DNA of 64,000 bases. Source: Mallotus nudiflorus (lineage: Eukaryota > Streptophyta > Magnoliopsida > Malpighiales > Euphorbiaceae). Below the pieces are notes generated by a model that saw only the letters and a list, made by a program, of their open reading frames with translations, was not told the origin of the DNA and did no database searches. Positions 1 to 12,110 of this stretch are shown piece by piece; position 1 is the first letter of the stretch; the number at the start of each line of letters is the position of its first letter. Location of the stretch: assembly GCA_947683625.1 (NCBI GenBank), contig CANTUR010000049.1:6736501-6800500 (forward strand), in the 5' to 3' direction. Made by a program: the position numbers and the translations under genes.

Positions 1-450
1 CTTTGTTAAGCTCTTATTATTGTTGGAATATAAAACCGCTGACTTATTATCACAAAATAAGTTGAGTGGGCTTTTAATACTATCTACTATGCATAGTCCC
101 ATAATAAAATCTTACAACTATAATCTATGGTTGGATGTCTTATAATATGCTATGAATTCTACTGCCATGGTAGAAGAGGCTATAAGAGAATGTTTAGCAT
201 TCTTCTAAAGGGTAGCACCCCCACTAGTAAGTAAATATAACCTGATGTAGATTTTGTACTATATCTATCAAAACCAGAGTCAGTATCTGCAATGATCTCA
301 AGCTAGTCTAACCTCCAATACGTGAGCATGCAGTCCTTTATTCTCTGTAAGTACTATAAAACTGTGACTCCCCTCTCCATATGTACTTTAATTATATGTT
401 TGCTAATCCTAAATCACCTAACTAAAGTATCAATGTAGAGAGATACCACT
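1..450 (-). pseudogene. Ty1/copia RNase H / pol C-terminal relic
   Basis: Read on the minus strand, this stretch gives broken matches to the end of a copia polyprotein. Near 185-290 there is an RNase H-type STSGYIYLLVG segment. At about 80-175 follow MAVEFIAYYKTSN and then LFCDNKSAVLYSNN, in the order expected for copia RNase H. Stops and small frame changes interrupt it, and it runs off the left edge of the window. The family assignment rests on established copia motifs. The link to the reverse transcriptase relic at 3290-4190 on the same strand is inferred from order and orientation. Confidence 0.7.
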
Positions 451-1679
451 TCTAAAATGACCTTAGAAACTCTTATTATATTTTTATAACTTACTATAAG
501 GTATATACCAACAATCACAACTATTGTATTGCATAACCTATTTGGGTTGTGTAGCATACTCGTGGTAGCAATTTAAGTAAATATCACCAAAGATCATCTA
601 TAGTATTATTAAAGGTATATGGCAAGAAAAATGGAATTACTAACTTGCATTATATATATATGTGTGTGTGTGAGAGAGAGAGAGAGAGTGAGAGAGTGCA
701 CACTAGTAAGTGAGTTTTAAGATATAAGAACAAGGTTACACAAAATTACATACAAAATTTTACACCTAAAAAAATTGTAACCTACTTGTACCACCAACCT
801 ATGCAGGATGCGTAAAGAAAAGGTTACAAGATACCACTCATTTATATATACAATTATACACTAAAAGGAAACGAGTAATACCTTGCATGTCCCATAAACC
901 CTAACTTATGAGAGTTCTTATATATACATCATGAGGGTATATAATGTGAAAAGTTCCTAAAAGTTAGCATTGGAAAGTCACTTTAGTTCTTCATGAGGAT
1001 CATAGTGGCATGCACATAAAATATTGTCTTATAAAGTACATGGATCATAGTGCTCATGTGCTTTCCATAATGCTCTCACAAGTTATGCACATGAAAAGGG
1101 GTAATAATTGGCTCCACCTCAACTCTCTAGTCTAAATCTATAACCACATCATGTCCTAAAGAGTATTTGACTTCCATCTTATCCTCTTTGACCTTCTGGG
1201 TTATAATCATCCAATCACACATTATACTAAGCTATATATATATAAGCTTTATTAGTAATTCACCTATCCATGAGGTTTTCTTTAGTGATATAGTGTGTAG
1301 AATTTCAAACATAAAGATCCAAACATTTACGTTATTAAAATTGCTTTAACATAATATATGACTTAACATTTTAAAGCATAAGTTCTTGTTTACAAATACA
1401 TTATCATAGGAGTATAAATGCACAAATGCATAGACATTTTCATAAATTGCTATTGATGTGGCGAGTACCATTCAACATATCAAAGGTTCAAACAATTGTA
1501 TGCATATATAAAATACCAATTGGATTTGCTACAACAACAAATTAAATCTTAAGCATTGTCCATAATGTAGTTATTATAACATTTGGCCAATAATATCTCA
1601 ATTTCTATTAATTCATATATTATAGTACTAAAGTATGAACATTTGTTTAAAATCACGTGAGTTGTTGTGTCTCTCTGAT
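451..1679. other. AT-rich interval, no gene seen
   Basis: No coding region or RNA gene is supported. Weak resemblance to the 27845-29350 LTR (for example around 1145-1215 and 550-600) suggests that much of this is the 5' part of the decayed LTR annotated from 1680, but its outer end was not found. Confidence 0.4.
649..691. repeat. Compound microsatellite (AT)n(TG)n(AG)n
   Basis: Short runs of AT, TG and AG dinucleotides sit directly next to each other. Confidence 0.9.
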
Positions 1680-3068
1680 GTCTCGTAGAACCCAACCATA
1701 CCCTAGGCATAGTTTTACTACAACCTTTTCAATCTCATATGCACATGTGCTCTTAATTATTTACATATATTGATATATACATGCCCTTCATTTATTCTTT
1801 ATTTATTCACTTTATTAAACATTCATTAAATATTGTCATGTCTCAGTTATTATACATAATGGACCACTACAACAACTCATCTTTGCCTCCACAATGCATA
1901 TATAGAACTTTGCTAACTCTTTAAACCTCAAAATTTCAAATTAGTATGAGTCCCAATTTTGTAATGTTTGTATTCAAAATGATGCATAATCTACATCATT
2001 AATATCTACAAATAATTTCAATGACTTTTAAATGAACATCACTAATTGCCTATTTAGGAGTAATCACTTTGAGGTTTAAGTTATATATAATTTTGCTATA
2101 TGATGGATAGGTAAGTTTTAATTTAATTCACTTACTATTTATTTATCTATTCATTTAAATACTTTATTATTATTTATAACAAATATGTACAACTTGGTAT
2201 AATTTCTTTAATCTAAAACAAATTTCTAAATTCAGTGCCAAATTCCATTTGGTCCCACTGATTTCACTCATTTTGATCCTTAGTTGTTAATCATTAATTC
2301 TATTATTCTTTCAACTTATCAAGCTACAAGATATATTTCAACAATAGAAAATTATAGAAATTAATTTATTTATATGATATAATTGAACTAAAAAATGCAC
2401 TAATAGGAATTCTTAAAGACAAGCCTAGTAAGAGTCAAGTGACTATGTCAAAGAAAATTTTTAGAATTTATTAGAATACGAAAACATAATAAGGAAAACA
2501 CATAAACAAGGATAAAAAGAAATGGGAAACAGAAGTTTTAAAGGCATTCACTCTTCAACAAGATTATATATACTTATCAAAGAAAATTCAGAACTAAAAT
2601 CAAATAGAGAGTGAACAAATTTCAATATGAAAACAACATAAAAAGGAAGATGAATAAATTTGAGGATGACCAAAAGCCACTCACCTTGCTTAGCAACTCC
2701 TTTATCCCTCTCTCTCAATTTTTTATTGTTAAGACAAAAACTCAAAATGAAGATATCCTTCTCCATAAGATAAGTATTACATCTCTAAAGAATACTTATG
2801 GCCTTAAGCCCTAATAAGAGTACTGACACATGTACTCTTTTTTTTTTTTAAAAAAATAAATTTAATCCTCTAACTAATTTAATTTAAATTATTATTTTTT
2901 ATATATAATTTAGTCTCTTCTAAAGTTTTGCATTTAAGTCCTAATCCATATCCTTAATTTATTATTATTATTTTTATGTATATAAATATTTATTTATTAT
3001 TCATGTATTTAATTTAATTTATTTATTAATATATAATTTAAGGTTAATCCCAAGTATGAACGTGAGAA
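1680..3068 (-). mobile_element. Decayed long LTR, same family as 27845-34098
   Basis: Two blocks match the long LTR at 27845-34098 in the same orientation and order. The segment around 1690-1745 (ACCATACCCTAGGCAT and the following CACATGTGCT) matches 29005-29055. The segment 2640-3060 matches 33720-34090, including AAGTCCTAATCCATATCCTTA and GGTTAATCCCAAGTA just before the end. The right end at about 3068 corresponds to the LTR terminus. It lies between the two copia relics, so it probably split an older copia element. Confidence 0.5.
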
Positions 3069-3289
3069 AAACTGGTTTAACTACTTTCCAATGGTCTACT
3101 CCCAGTTACTTAAATATCTACTCAACATTCCAGTGATGTACACATTATCTGAACGTGTACAAAATGAGCCTACATTAGACTCCCAAATGCATATGTATAT
3201 GTAATCTTTTGCATTTAATTTTCCTCAAATCATTTGTAGGGCACTATTTGATATTAAACTTATCACTTTTAGGCACAAAGGTATCACCT

Positions 3290-4190
3290 GATTTATAATT
3301 CCACATGCCGTATAGATAAGAACCTTTTCAATCTAGCCCTTTTGTGATAATCCAAGAATACTTTGAGAGCAATCTTAGTGTATCTTAATGCCTAAAATAA
3401 AAAGTAATCACTAGGACCTTTCATCTTAAAGTTCTTACTTGGAAAGCTCTTAGTTTCATACAATAAGCCTATATCATTACTAGCGAACAAAATGTCATCA
3501 ATATATAAAAAAAGAAAATAGACTTTTGCCCACATAATTTATAGTATATGAAATTATCAACCAAATTCACTTCAAAACAAAATGAGATAATCACTTGATG
3601 AAACTTGAAATAACATTGTCTAGATGCTTACATGAGGCTATATGTGGATTTCTTAAGTTTGCAAACCATATTCTTTATGTCACCAAACATAAAAGTTTTA
3701 TAGCTATACTGTAAAAAATGCACCATTAATGTGCAATTAAGAAACACTCTCTTTACATCCATCTAATGCAACTCAAGATCAAAATTTACTACCAAATGTA
3801 ATCATAATCCTAAAAGGGTCTTTCAAAGAAATTGAAGAGAAAATCTCTTTATAATCAATGCCTTCTTTCTATGTAAAGCCCTTTACAACCTGACCCACCT
3901 TGTACATCTTCAAATTGACTTTGAAATCCCTTTTGGTCTTAAATATTTTTTTGGTAACTAATAGGTTTCACACTTTCTAACAATGGGATAAGATCCTATA
4001 TGTCATTGTCTTTTATGGACTTTAGATCCTCATTTGTGGCATCAATCCACTTTTAAAAATTAAAACTTTTTATGGATTGACAGAAGTTAATTGAATAATC
4101 TTCCATCACTCCAATATTAACCTCATGTTTTTGAAGAAATATAATATAGTCATCTATTATTGAACTTCTTCTTTCTCTAATGGAAGTGTA
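3290..4190 (-). pseudogene. Ty1/copia reverse transcriptase relic
   Basis: The minus strand encodes recognisable but broken copia pol sequence. From the high-coordinate end these are: a linker with DDYIIFLQKHE and KWIDATNEDLKSI (about 4000-4170); the reverse transcriptase start GIDYKEIFSPISLKDPFRI (about 3805-3865); and the catalytic YIDDILFAS signature at about 3484-3515. At least ten stops and several frameshifts separate them, so nothing is translatable. The upstream integrase is cut off by the truncated LTR at 4190-5147, and the downstream RNase H resumes only at 1-450. The family is copia from motif order. It is probably a different subfamily from the element at 12110-17024. Confidence 0.8.
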
Positions 4191-5147
4191 GATCACCTTT
4201 ATGTTTTGGAGAAATGGTAGAAAGTGCTACTTGCTAGATGTCAACAAGACCATGTGCACACTGGTTAAGATATTGAGTTTGAAATATATGTGGATTGGCT
4301 TGATTGAGCTTGTTATCTCGGGTAGTGTTTGGTTTGAGCTCAGCGGAGCTTGTTCTCTTAGGACATAAAAAATGGACTAAGTGATTGGACTGCGATTTCA
4401 ACTTGAATGAGCTTAATGTCTTGGGATGACAATCATTTTGATTTTAGAGGGCTGAAAGGCCATTAGAATTAAGGTTTAGGGCTCTACCATATTTTCCACA
4501 AAATATTTTAATTTATATGATTTTCGTATGAGTGATTTTGTATTAAAGATATTTTTGATTCTGGAAAGGTATATTTTTATAAAAATAGTTTTCATCAAAA
4601 TAAAAGGGATTTAAATAGTTAAATTATTTAAAGGTTTTAAATAAGTATTTTAAAACCAACATACATTTTATATTATTAATTCACTCAGTAAGGTTTGATT
4701 CCCCTCAATTTTATTTTTTTTAAGATCTCATGGTTAATTTGTCTCTTGTCATCATTTGCGTCAGGTTTCTTCTTCTCTGACTATTTAATGTAGGTCTATT
4801 TGATATATGCATTGTGTAATTAGATTCTAGATCACCGCAGTAGTAGACTATCTTGTATAACTTGTTATTGTGTTTTAATATTTTGAATGCTATATGTATT
4901 TGTGGTGTATTATTGGAGTTTTGTGAAGAAATATTGTTTGGAAAATATATTGGAAGAGTTATTTTCTATTCTACAGGTTTTGGTTTTGTTCTAATACAAA
5001 CGAAACTCTGTTGGATTTTCTTTAAAATTTAAAAGTTGATTAATTTTTATTACGAAAAATTTTTAAGGCTTACTACGGATTTCAAAAGTTTCACGCTCTT
5101 CCATTCCTTAGTGCCGGTCATGTGCCCTTTGGGTTTAGGTTGTGACA
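4190..5147 (+). mobile_element. Truncated long LTR (gypsy-like), 3' part
   Basis: The right end (GGTTGTGACA at 5138-5147) and the sequence before it are the reverse complement of the start of the solo LTR at 17859, including the shared GCCGGTCATG core. CAGGTTTCTTCTTCTCTGAC at about 4764 matches the reverse complement of 29943-29965. The left part carries the GAGCTTGTTCTCTTAGGAC-type repeated module also seen at 18547-18645 and 30300-30520. It lacks about two thirds of a 3.2 kb LTR and abuts copia sequence, so it is a fragment. Sense strand is inferred by analogy with 17859-21060. Confidence 0.65.
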
Positions 5148-6701
5148 ATAAATAAAATAAATAAATAATAGAAAATAAAAATAAAAAAGAAAAAATAAAT
5201 AAGTTAAACAACCACAAAAAAATAAAAGTAAAAATAAAAGTAGTAAGAAAAACAACCACAAAAAACTATCAAAAAAACCAGAAAAAAAATCACTACAAAA
5301 TTACCTCATAAAAGATAAAGTTAAAGCAACAAAAAATAATAAAAAAAAACAATCGCCGAAACACCACAGAACAACCAAAAAACATTGTAATAAATAAAAA
5401 AGAAAGAAAGGAGAAATAGTCACTATTGAATCATGTAAAATTGAAAAAAAAAACCCGCATGCTTGAAAAGAAAAAAAAAACCATAAACATGAAAAAATTT
5501 TGGCCAAATGTAGTGTACAGTGTAATTTGCTCATTCATTAAAACTCAAATTATCCAAATCCAAATGATTACTTTTGAATGGACTCATTCTATAGTGCATA
5601 ATCATTCACATATACGCCTAAAATTGGATTTACGATCCAACAATTAATACATAAGTTTATAATGGTGTCAATCATAATTTTTTTTTAAAAAAAATACTTT
5701 TTTTTGTTGTGTTTAAAATTAAAAGTTATAATATAATTTTAATTTTAATTATCTAAATTTAATCATAATATACACAAGTTAGGCAGAGAATATCCTAAAT
5801 TAGTCGATTTTTTACTACAATAATACTATTATAGCATAGTTTATCTCTTGTGTGTGTATATCTTTTTAATGCTTATGAATATGTTATTAAATGCTGAGCT
5901 TTATTTCATGAAGTGCAAAATTCGATAAGTATTTTTTTTTTCATAATTAAGTATTTGCCCTGTAAGTTTATGTGTCGAGTTATCAAAATTCACAATATGT
6001 TTCAAAAATAAATATAAAAAATTTTATTTTATAATATACATGTTTTATTCTATGTAAAACACTTTAATTCTATTACATGTAAAATATAAAGTATTAGTAT
6101 TTCTTTTTATTAAAAAATATGTCTTTTATTCTGCCTAAAACATTCTTTTTTTCAACTTTTTTTATTTTTATTTTATGTTATTCATTCGATTATTATTACT
6201 CTATATATTCTCTTAATAAAAAATAATAAAATAAAATTATTAAAATAAAATTTTAAGTTCTCATTTTTATATTTGATTAAATTGTAGTTTTAATTTATTT
6301 AAATTATTTAATTATTTATTTTAAAAATATATATTATTTTCAGTCTGTATAAAATATTAATTCACGACTAGTTATATATAATTTTCGTTCTTCACGAATG
6401 TGTTAAACTGACCCAATATCTATTAATGTAATCATGAAAAATAATAAATTAATTAAATTATATAAAAAATATTGAACTTTTGTGAAACACTTAAATTTAG
6501 TGAAATACTTTTTCATAAAATAAAATTATTAACATTGAAAATCAGATTGAATTGTTAAACTTAACACGTTTTTAACAATGATATTTACACTATGTAAATA
6601 CTTTTTTTTTTTTAAATTCGATGCACTAAATGCATACACTTTAATAAACTGAAAATAAATAGAAAAATATATAGTTATTAATTTTGAATAATAATTTCCT
6701 T

Positions 6702-6785
<84 letters not shown>

Positions 6786-7130
6786 TTTTTTAAATTTCAA
6801 ATATATATTTGATTTGTCAACTAAAATTATAAAATTCTAAACTACAAAATAGGCATAACAATATTTTTAATCCTAAAAATTATATCCTTTTTTCGATTAA
6901 GTTCTATGATTTTTTTTTACTATCAAATTATATAAGTTTTTAAAAGATATTCCGTTAATTTTATCTTTTAGTCAACACAAATTTTCATTATAAAATATTT
7001 TATTTTTGATATTTTAAACTAATAATTTTATTTTTCATTGTTGACTTATTTTACTGTTTGATTTCTACAATAACTATATCATAATTCATTAAAATAATAT
7101 TAAAAAAATTAAAAATTTAAATGGTAATAT
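5148..7130. other. AT-rich intergenic DNA, no gene
   Basis: The interval is extremely AT-rich with many homopolymer runs. Its ORFs are low-complexity and overlap on both strands. I see no homology to a protein or RNA gene. Only the TAA microsatellite at 6702-6784 stands out. Confidence 0.6.
6702..6784. repeat. (TAA)n microsatellite, about 27 units
   Basis: Uninterrupted TAA trinucleotide run. Confidence 0.95.
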
Positions 7131-7502
7131 TTGAAAAAACAAATTGAAAAAAGCACCTTTGGAAAAGATTTAGATAATTTTACCCCTGGCAAAGAAAAAA
7201 GAGAAAATATCATCAATGAGTCTATTTTGACCACTTCCTTTCTTTTTTGGCATCCCTTGCTTTTTTTTCTTTCAAATTTGGCTTTTCGGCATTTCCCATG
7301 TTTCTGTTTTTTTCCTTTTGGCCATTTTTATCTACAAAACTTGCCAAAACTTTTTGCCACTTTCACTGCTACTCTTATGCACTGTAAGCTTCTTCTCTCT
7401 TTGCCTATTTCCTCACCAAACCTTAATTTCATCTTCACCCGTTCCACTCAGGCTCTCGCTCACCCTTCTCCTCAAACTTTCCATATCCTCTGTGCAACAA
7501 AA

Positions 7503-8752
7503 ATGGTGTTGGCCGCTATGAGACACAAAGGGAGGAGATTCTCCTTTCATATCTCCTCAATTGACCATTATCGCCATCCGATCCTTTCTTCTTACCACTG
7601 AGGAGCAGGCCCCTTTTGGAGTAGGTTCAATTTCTACTCAAGTTGTCAGAAATCATATAAAGAGTATCAATAATATTCAAAAAATTGCTAAGGTTATGAA
7701 GATAGCTAGCCTTAAAGTTACGTGCAATTCAAACTAAAGCAGAACATTCTTTTGGCTTATGTTCATTAGATTGTGAAATTTTATGACTTCTCTATATGGT
7801 TAAAAAGGCATAATCTGGTGGAAAATTTGGAGATCTTAACTCTTACGAGATTGAAGGTGGTGAAACAAAGGGTAAAATACTTTATAATTTTGCTGAGTTT
7901 CATTTTTCATGTGTAAGCCTTGCTGAACTCTTGCTATTTTTCTATATTTGAGATTTAACTATGTTATTTCCAAGCAACCAATGATCTAGATGCTTAATGC
8001 TCTAGAACTTCTACTTCTAATTGCAATTTTACAAGCAAAACTAAATGATTATAAAAGCTTGTTCATGAAATGAATTTGGTAGCCTTTCTTTTTTTAAAAA
8101 ACTTGATGCTTGACTAATTGTGCTACTTTTAGTGCTAGTTTTTTTTTTTAAATTCTTTTAGCAGTGGTCTTGAAACAACCATTAATAACTTGAGGTGTTT
8201 CATGTCTATTATTTCATGATGGTTTTGGGTTCATCTGTATTTTTTTTAATACTTTCCAAGTTCTGTTTAATGTTGTATTGGAGAATGCTTGCAATGAATA
8301 AAGAGTAAGAATAACTATTATGGACAACTCAATTAAAAATGCTGGCGAGATGCTTGATCATTTGATATTTACTTACAACATGTCTCTCGTTCTCTCTCTC
8401 TCTCCCTCCCTTGTTTTCCCTAACATTAACAGTATAAAAAATGTAATTTTTTACTTCACCTTAGTTGGGAAGTGGGCAAATGTTTCTAAATTATTTTTAT
8501 GAAATAATTTGGTTAATCTTAGTGGTATAAAATGCGAGACTTCCACTAAAATTACTTGGTCAATAGCATATAGTGTATTTTGTTGCGAAGAAGCTTATGT
8601 TTGAGTGACTCCTTCTTTCTTATATTCTTGATTTTTTTTGTTTGGTTTCTTTTTCAACAACATATTTGATTATTTGCAACAAAACTCATCAAGTATCAAT
8701 CACCATTGAATTGATTGAAATTATTTCTGGAGCATTAGCACTACAGGGTTAA
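7503..8752 (+). pseudogene. Mitochondrial ATP synthase gamma subunit pseudogene
   Basis: Fragments of the F1-ATPase gamma chain (the rotor shaft of mitochondrial ATP synthase) appear in the correct order. MVLAAMRHKGRRF starts at 7503 and resembles the plant presequence start. TEEQAPFGVGSISTQVVRN follows at about 7598-7655, then KSINNIQKIAKVMK. RAIQTKAEHSFGL is at 7721, one frame later. SYEIEGGETKG is at 7841. NVVLENACNE lies near 8265, NAGEMLDHL near 8338 and SITIELIEIISGA at 8696. A stop at 8750 fits the normal C-terminus. Frameshifts, a stop after NACNE and loss of the middle exons make it non-functional. The gaps between conserved blocks look like retained introns, so this is a decayed genomic duplicate rather than a retrocopy. 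A CT-rich stretch at 7180-7500 may be the old 5' flank. Identity is from recognised conserved motifs. Confidence 0.85.
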
Positions 8753-9012
8753 TTGAAGAAATCTTAAGGCTAAAGTATATGATATTGACGAAATAAGTTG
8801 CAAAGGTTTCCTTAAACATTATGGTAATCTTCTAAGGATGTTTTTGTTATGAGATACTCTAATAATTCTCCCTAACTTTGTAATTCCTTTCTGGGAATTG
8901 AAAACATATCTTTAATGATTACAATTGATTTTTGATAGTTTAAAAAAAGTGTATTTTTATTTTATTTGGTTTAAGTGAATTTCTTTTTATTGTATTTTCT
9001 TTAAATGGAATT

Positions 9013-9568
9013 ATTTTTTCAGATGGACATATTCAAACTATGGTTGTTAGAATGTATGCACTGTGTAAATTAATGGGTAATGCACATAAGATGTTATTTT
9101 TTCATTGTTTCTTTTTGTTGCTTTTATTTTTAGTGTTATTACTTTTTGTTAATTTTGTCATTCAGTGCTGTTGCTTTTTTTCAATGTTATTTCTTTTTAT
9201 TTTTCAGTGTTATTGCTTTTTGTTGCATTTTTTATTTTTCAGTTTTTTTTGTTAATGTTACAAATATACCATAAGGATCATAAATATGTTACATATTGAT
9301 AATTAATAAGTTTATGATTTTTTTTTAAAAAATAACTTTTTAGAAATTTTAGTATAGCTCATAATACAAATAAATCAATTTTTTTTTCAGGATTCTAATT
9401 ATGGTAATACACTTTTAATTTTACTTGAAGAGCTTGTAAAAGATGGTTTGTTGATAATAAGAGAGTTAGAAGGGTTGAATAACTTCCTTGGCTATATCTC
9501 TAGTGAGTACATTGGTGAATATAAACGGAGGAAAAACCCATTACAAAAAAAGCACTGATGATAATTAC
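9013..9568 (+). pseudogene. Unidentified exon-like segments
   Basis: Two segments have the look of plant exons. The first follows a T-rich tract ending in CAG at 9020-9022, reads GHIQTMVVRMYALCKLMG, and is followed by a GT donor-like site near 9076. The second follows a T-run ending in CAG at about 9390. It reads DSNYGNTLLILLEELVKDG, then LNNFLGYISSEYIGEYKRRK, and stops near 9558. The reading frames do not join cleanly through the obvious splice sites, so the pair is probably broken. I do not recognise the protein. It sits 270 bases after the ATP synthase gamma pseudogene on the same strand and could belong to the same ancient duplicated block. Confidence 0.35.
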
Positions 9569-9726
9569 CATAAGCACAACTAACGAAGGGCTGAAAATAG
9601 ATGCTGGAGGAAGCATGTCAAATGGGGGTGACCCTCTTACTAGGCTGCTATAAATGAATTAGTAAAAAAGAAATGAATAGTAGTACTTTAATGGGCAATA
9701 ATAAGTAGTCATGATTGAGTGGATAT

Positions 9727-11244
9727 TGTTGGTCATATGCATTAAGTTAATCATGTATGACCATATTTTGACTTTATCATTTTATTTAATAAAGGGGCAT
9801 TTTTTATTATCCTTTTTTATTATGATAATTACTTGAATAGTAAATTCTTACTAAGGTCATCAAGTATGTGACTTGATAGTAAAACCCTTAGATTAAATAT
9901 GAGTTTTATTCAAATTATCCCTAGTCGTAACAATGTATTATGGCTAATATGATTTTGATTAATGATTATGTTTTACTAATCATGAATATGAGATATTAAA
10001 TCAACTTATAGGTGCTTATTTAAGAAATAAAGTGCTAGATTGACGCATCATGAGAATACTACATAGATAATTATCATAAGTAATTCTCATCATAGTAATA
10101 TTGGCTTAGTCCTTTGACTTTAAAATCACCATGAATTTCTATATAACTATTTTATATTTTGACACAATCTTACATTATCTTTAATCGAATGATAAAACAT
10201 GTTTTTGTTGGGTATAAAGTGAGTTATGTGAGGAATGTGAGTGATTGAGAAGGAATTTTTCCCTTATTTAATATGAGTAAGATATCTATGGGCCCCTTGA
10301 TAAAATAGACTGAGGAAAATGCATGGTCATGCTACAGTACATTGATAAAGAGTTATCATTCTTAGTTTACTTGGAATCAAGAAATTATATGATTGAATTC
10401 TATAATGATGATATAATCTATGCCTTATATTCAATCAAGATATCATGTGAAAAAGGGATTAGAATATTCATTGTATATTAGGTTATGTTGAATTGTTGAC
10501 TTCACATTATTTGGGCAGTCATAATGTCTTACTAGAGGCCACTTATGACTTGTAGGCCTAAATAGAGATTTAAGACCCATTACCAATGTCATGTGAACCT
10601 ACAGGGTCACACACTTTGAATAAGCCTAAAATGAATATAGGTTTAACAAGCCCAAATAAGCTCTGTGAAAATAAATAAATAAAATATTTATTTATTTAAG
10701 GTAAAGGTTATCTTAAATAAATAGAATATTATTTCTGATTTAATTTTAAATAAAATAGAATAAGAATAAGTGAGAAATTACCAAAAGGTTGTTTGAAAAG
10801 TAAAACCCTAATTTAAATGTCTATATATATGTTATATTCTCTAGGGTTTTACATTCTCTCATTACTCTGCCACCAAATTCATTTTCTTTCTTTTAGAAAA
10901 CAAAACACAGGAGTACTTCTTAATTCTTGATTTTGTGAGAAATCAAAAGAAGGTGCCAGCACATAAATATTCATTTTCAAAATCAAGGGCTATTCGTGCA
11001 GACAATTATGGAGGGCGGATTCTTTTAGAGATGTCTTAAATCTGAACTGCTAAATTAAAAGCTCAAGTAGGGTGTCACCAGAGTGAACCTCCTCTTTTCC
11101 TTTTAGATTTCTTGCCTCTTCTTCATTTGTGGTAAGAAAATGAAAATCTTAAATTTAATCAATTAATCGAATTACTTGGATCTAGGTTCGGGTTTGTGAT
11201 TCAAATTTTATTTTTCGCTGCATATGGAATCATAAATCCTAATA
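9727..11244 (+). mobile_element. LTR of an LTR retrotransposon (copy 1)
   Basis: This 1.5 kb segment is homologous over its whole length to the solo LTR at 46362-47912 in the same orientation. It begins TGTTGGTCATATGC and ends in CCTAATA (a decayed form of CTAACA). It is followed one base later by TGGTATCAAAGCC, so it is a 5' LTR with its primer-binding site. A TATATATATG box near 10822 precedes CTCTAGGGTTTTACATTCTC, a likely promoter and transcript start. No coding region is present in it. Confidence 0.85.
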
Positions 11245-11245
11245 G

Positions 11246-11258
11246 TGGTATCAAAGCC
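11246..11258 (+). other. Primer-binding site, initiator tRNA-Met type
   Basis: TGGTATCAAAGCC lies one base after the LTR end. It differs from the standard plant tRNA-iMet site TGGTATCAGAGC by one base. Confidence 0.8.
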
Positions 11259-12110
11259 ACTTATAATTTGATTAATTTAATTATGTGTATATGTGATATA
11301 TCTATGTTTGAGTGATTCATTTTTGAAAAAGAGTTTTTGAAAATTTTATCCAAATAGTTTTGATTTTGTGATGGTTAATTACAATCTATATGAAAATAGT
11401 ATTAGACATTAATTTGATTAATGTTTATAATCATTTAATGTGATTAAACAATGAATAAAATTATGATTTTCTATGTTATGTATACAATTTAAGAAATCAA
11501 AATAAATATTCTGTTTAAACAACAAATTCAATTTCTATTTAATTATGAAACATGAATATTTTGTTTATACAGATTTATGTCAAGGGTAGTATGTTTAAGT
11601 GTTAAATAGATTATATAGAATAAATATGTTTGGAACATATTAATTATTTTGTAATATGATTTACGAGTAAATTAAGGTTAATGGTGGCAGTTGTTTAAAT
11701 GTTAAACATAAAAATGATCTTTTTTTAACAGACAATCAAACAGTAATTTGATTAAGAAAAATTATTGATGTTTTAGGGTTTTAACAATAACTCATTCAAA
11801 GAGTTAAGGTAAATTGTTTACCTTCGAGGGCGCTGCCCCTTGACCCCGACTGGATTCATCATGCATTTTATTTTTGAACATAATAATTTAATTAATTTTT
11901 AAATTGAATTATTTTAGAATATGTGTTTATTGTTAAATGCACAGTGCATAGCATGGCTCTTGAACTAATGTGATTGAATTTTATTTTATTGGGTTGTAAT
12001 TTTTAAAAATATAGCCTGCCAGTCATTTTATTTATTGTAATTATTTTATTTTATTTTATTAGATAATAATAAAATAGCTTTAATTAAAACATGTAATGTA
12101 AATCAAGACC
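11259..12110 (+). other. Non-coding leader of the 9727 element
   Basis: This AT-rich interval follows the primer-binding site and has no ORF. It contains one short GC-rich island at 11820-11852 (GGGCGCTGCCCCTTGACC). At about 12110 it meets the truncated pol of an oppositely oriented copia element. No gag or pol of its own is visible, so the 9727 element was either non-autonomous or truncated here. Confidence 0.5.

Noticed and set aside
7131..7601. 156-codon ORF that could be called a gene
   Set aside because: It only partly overlaps the ATP synthase gamma pseudogene frame. Its first 120 residues translate CT-rich flanking DNA and match nothing recognised.
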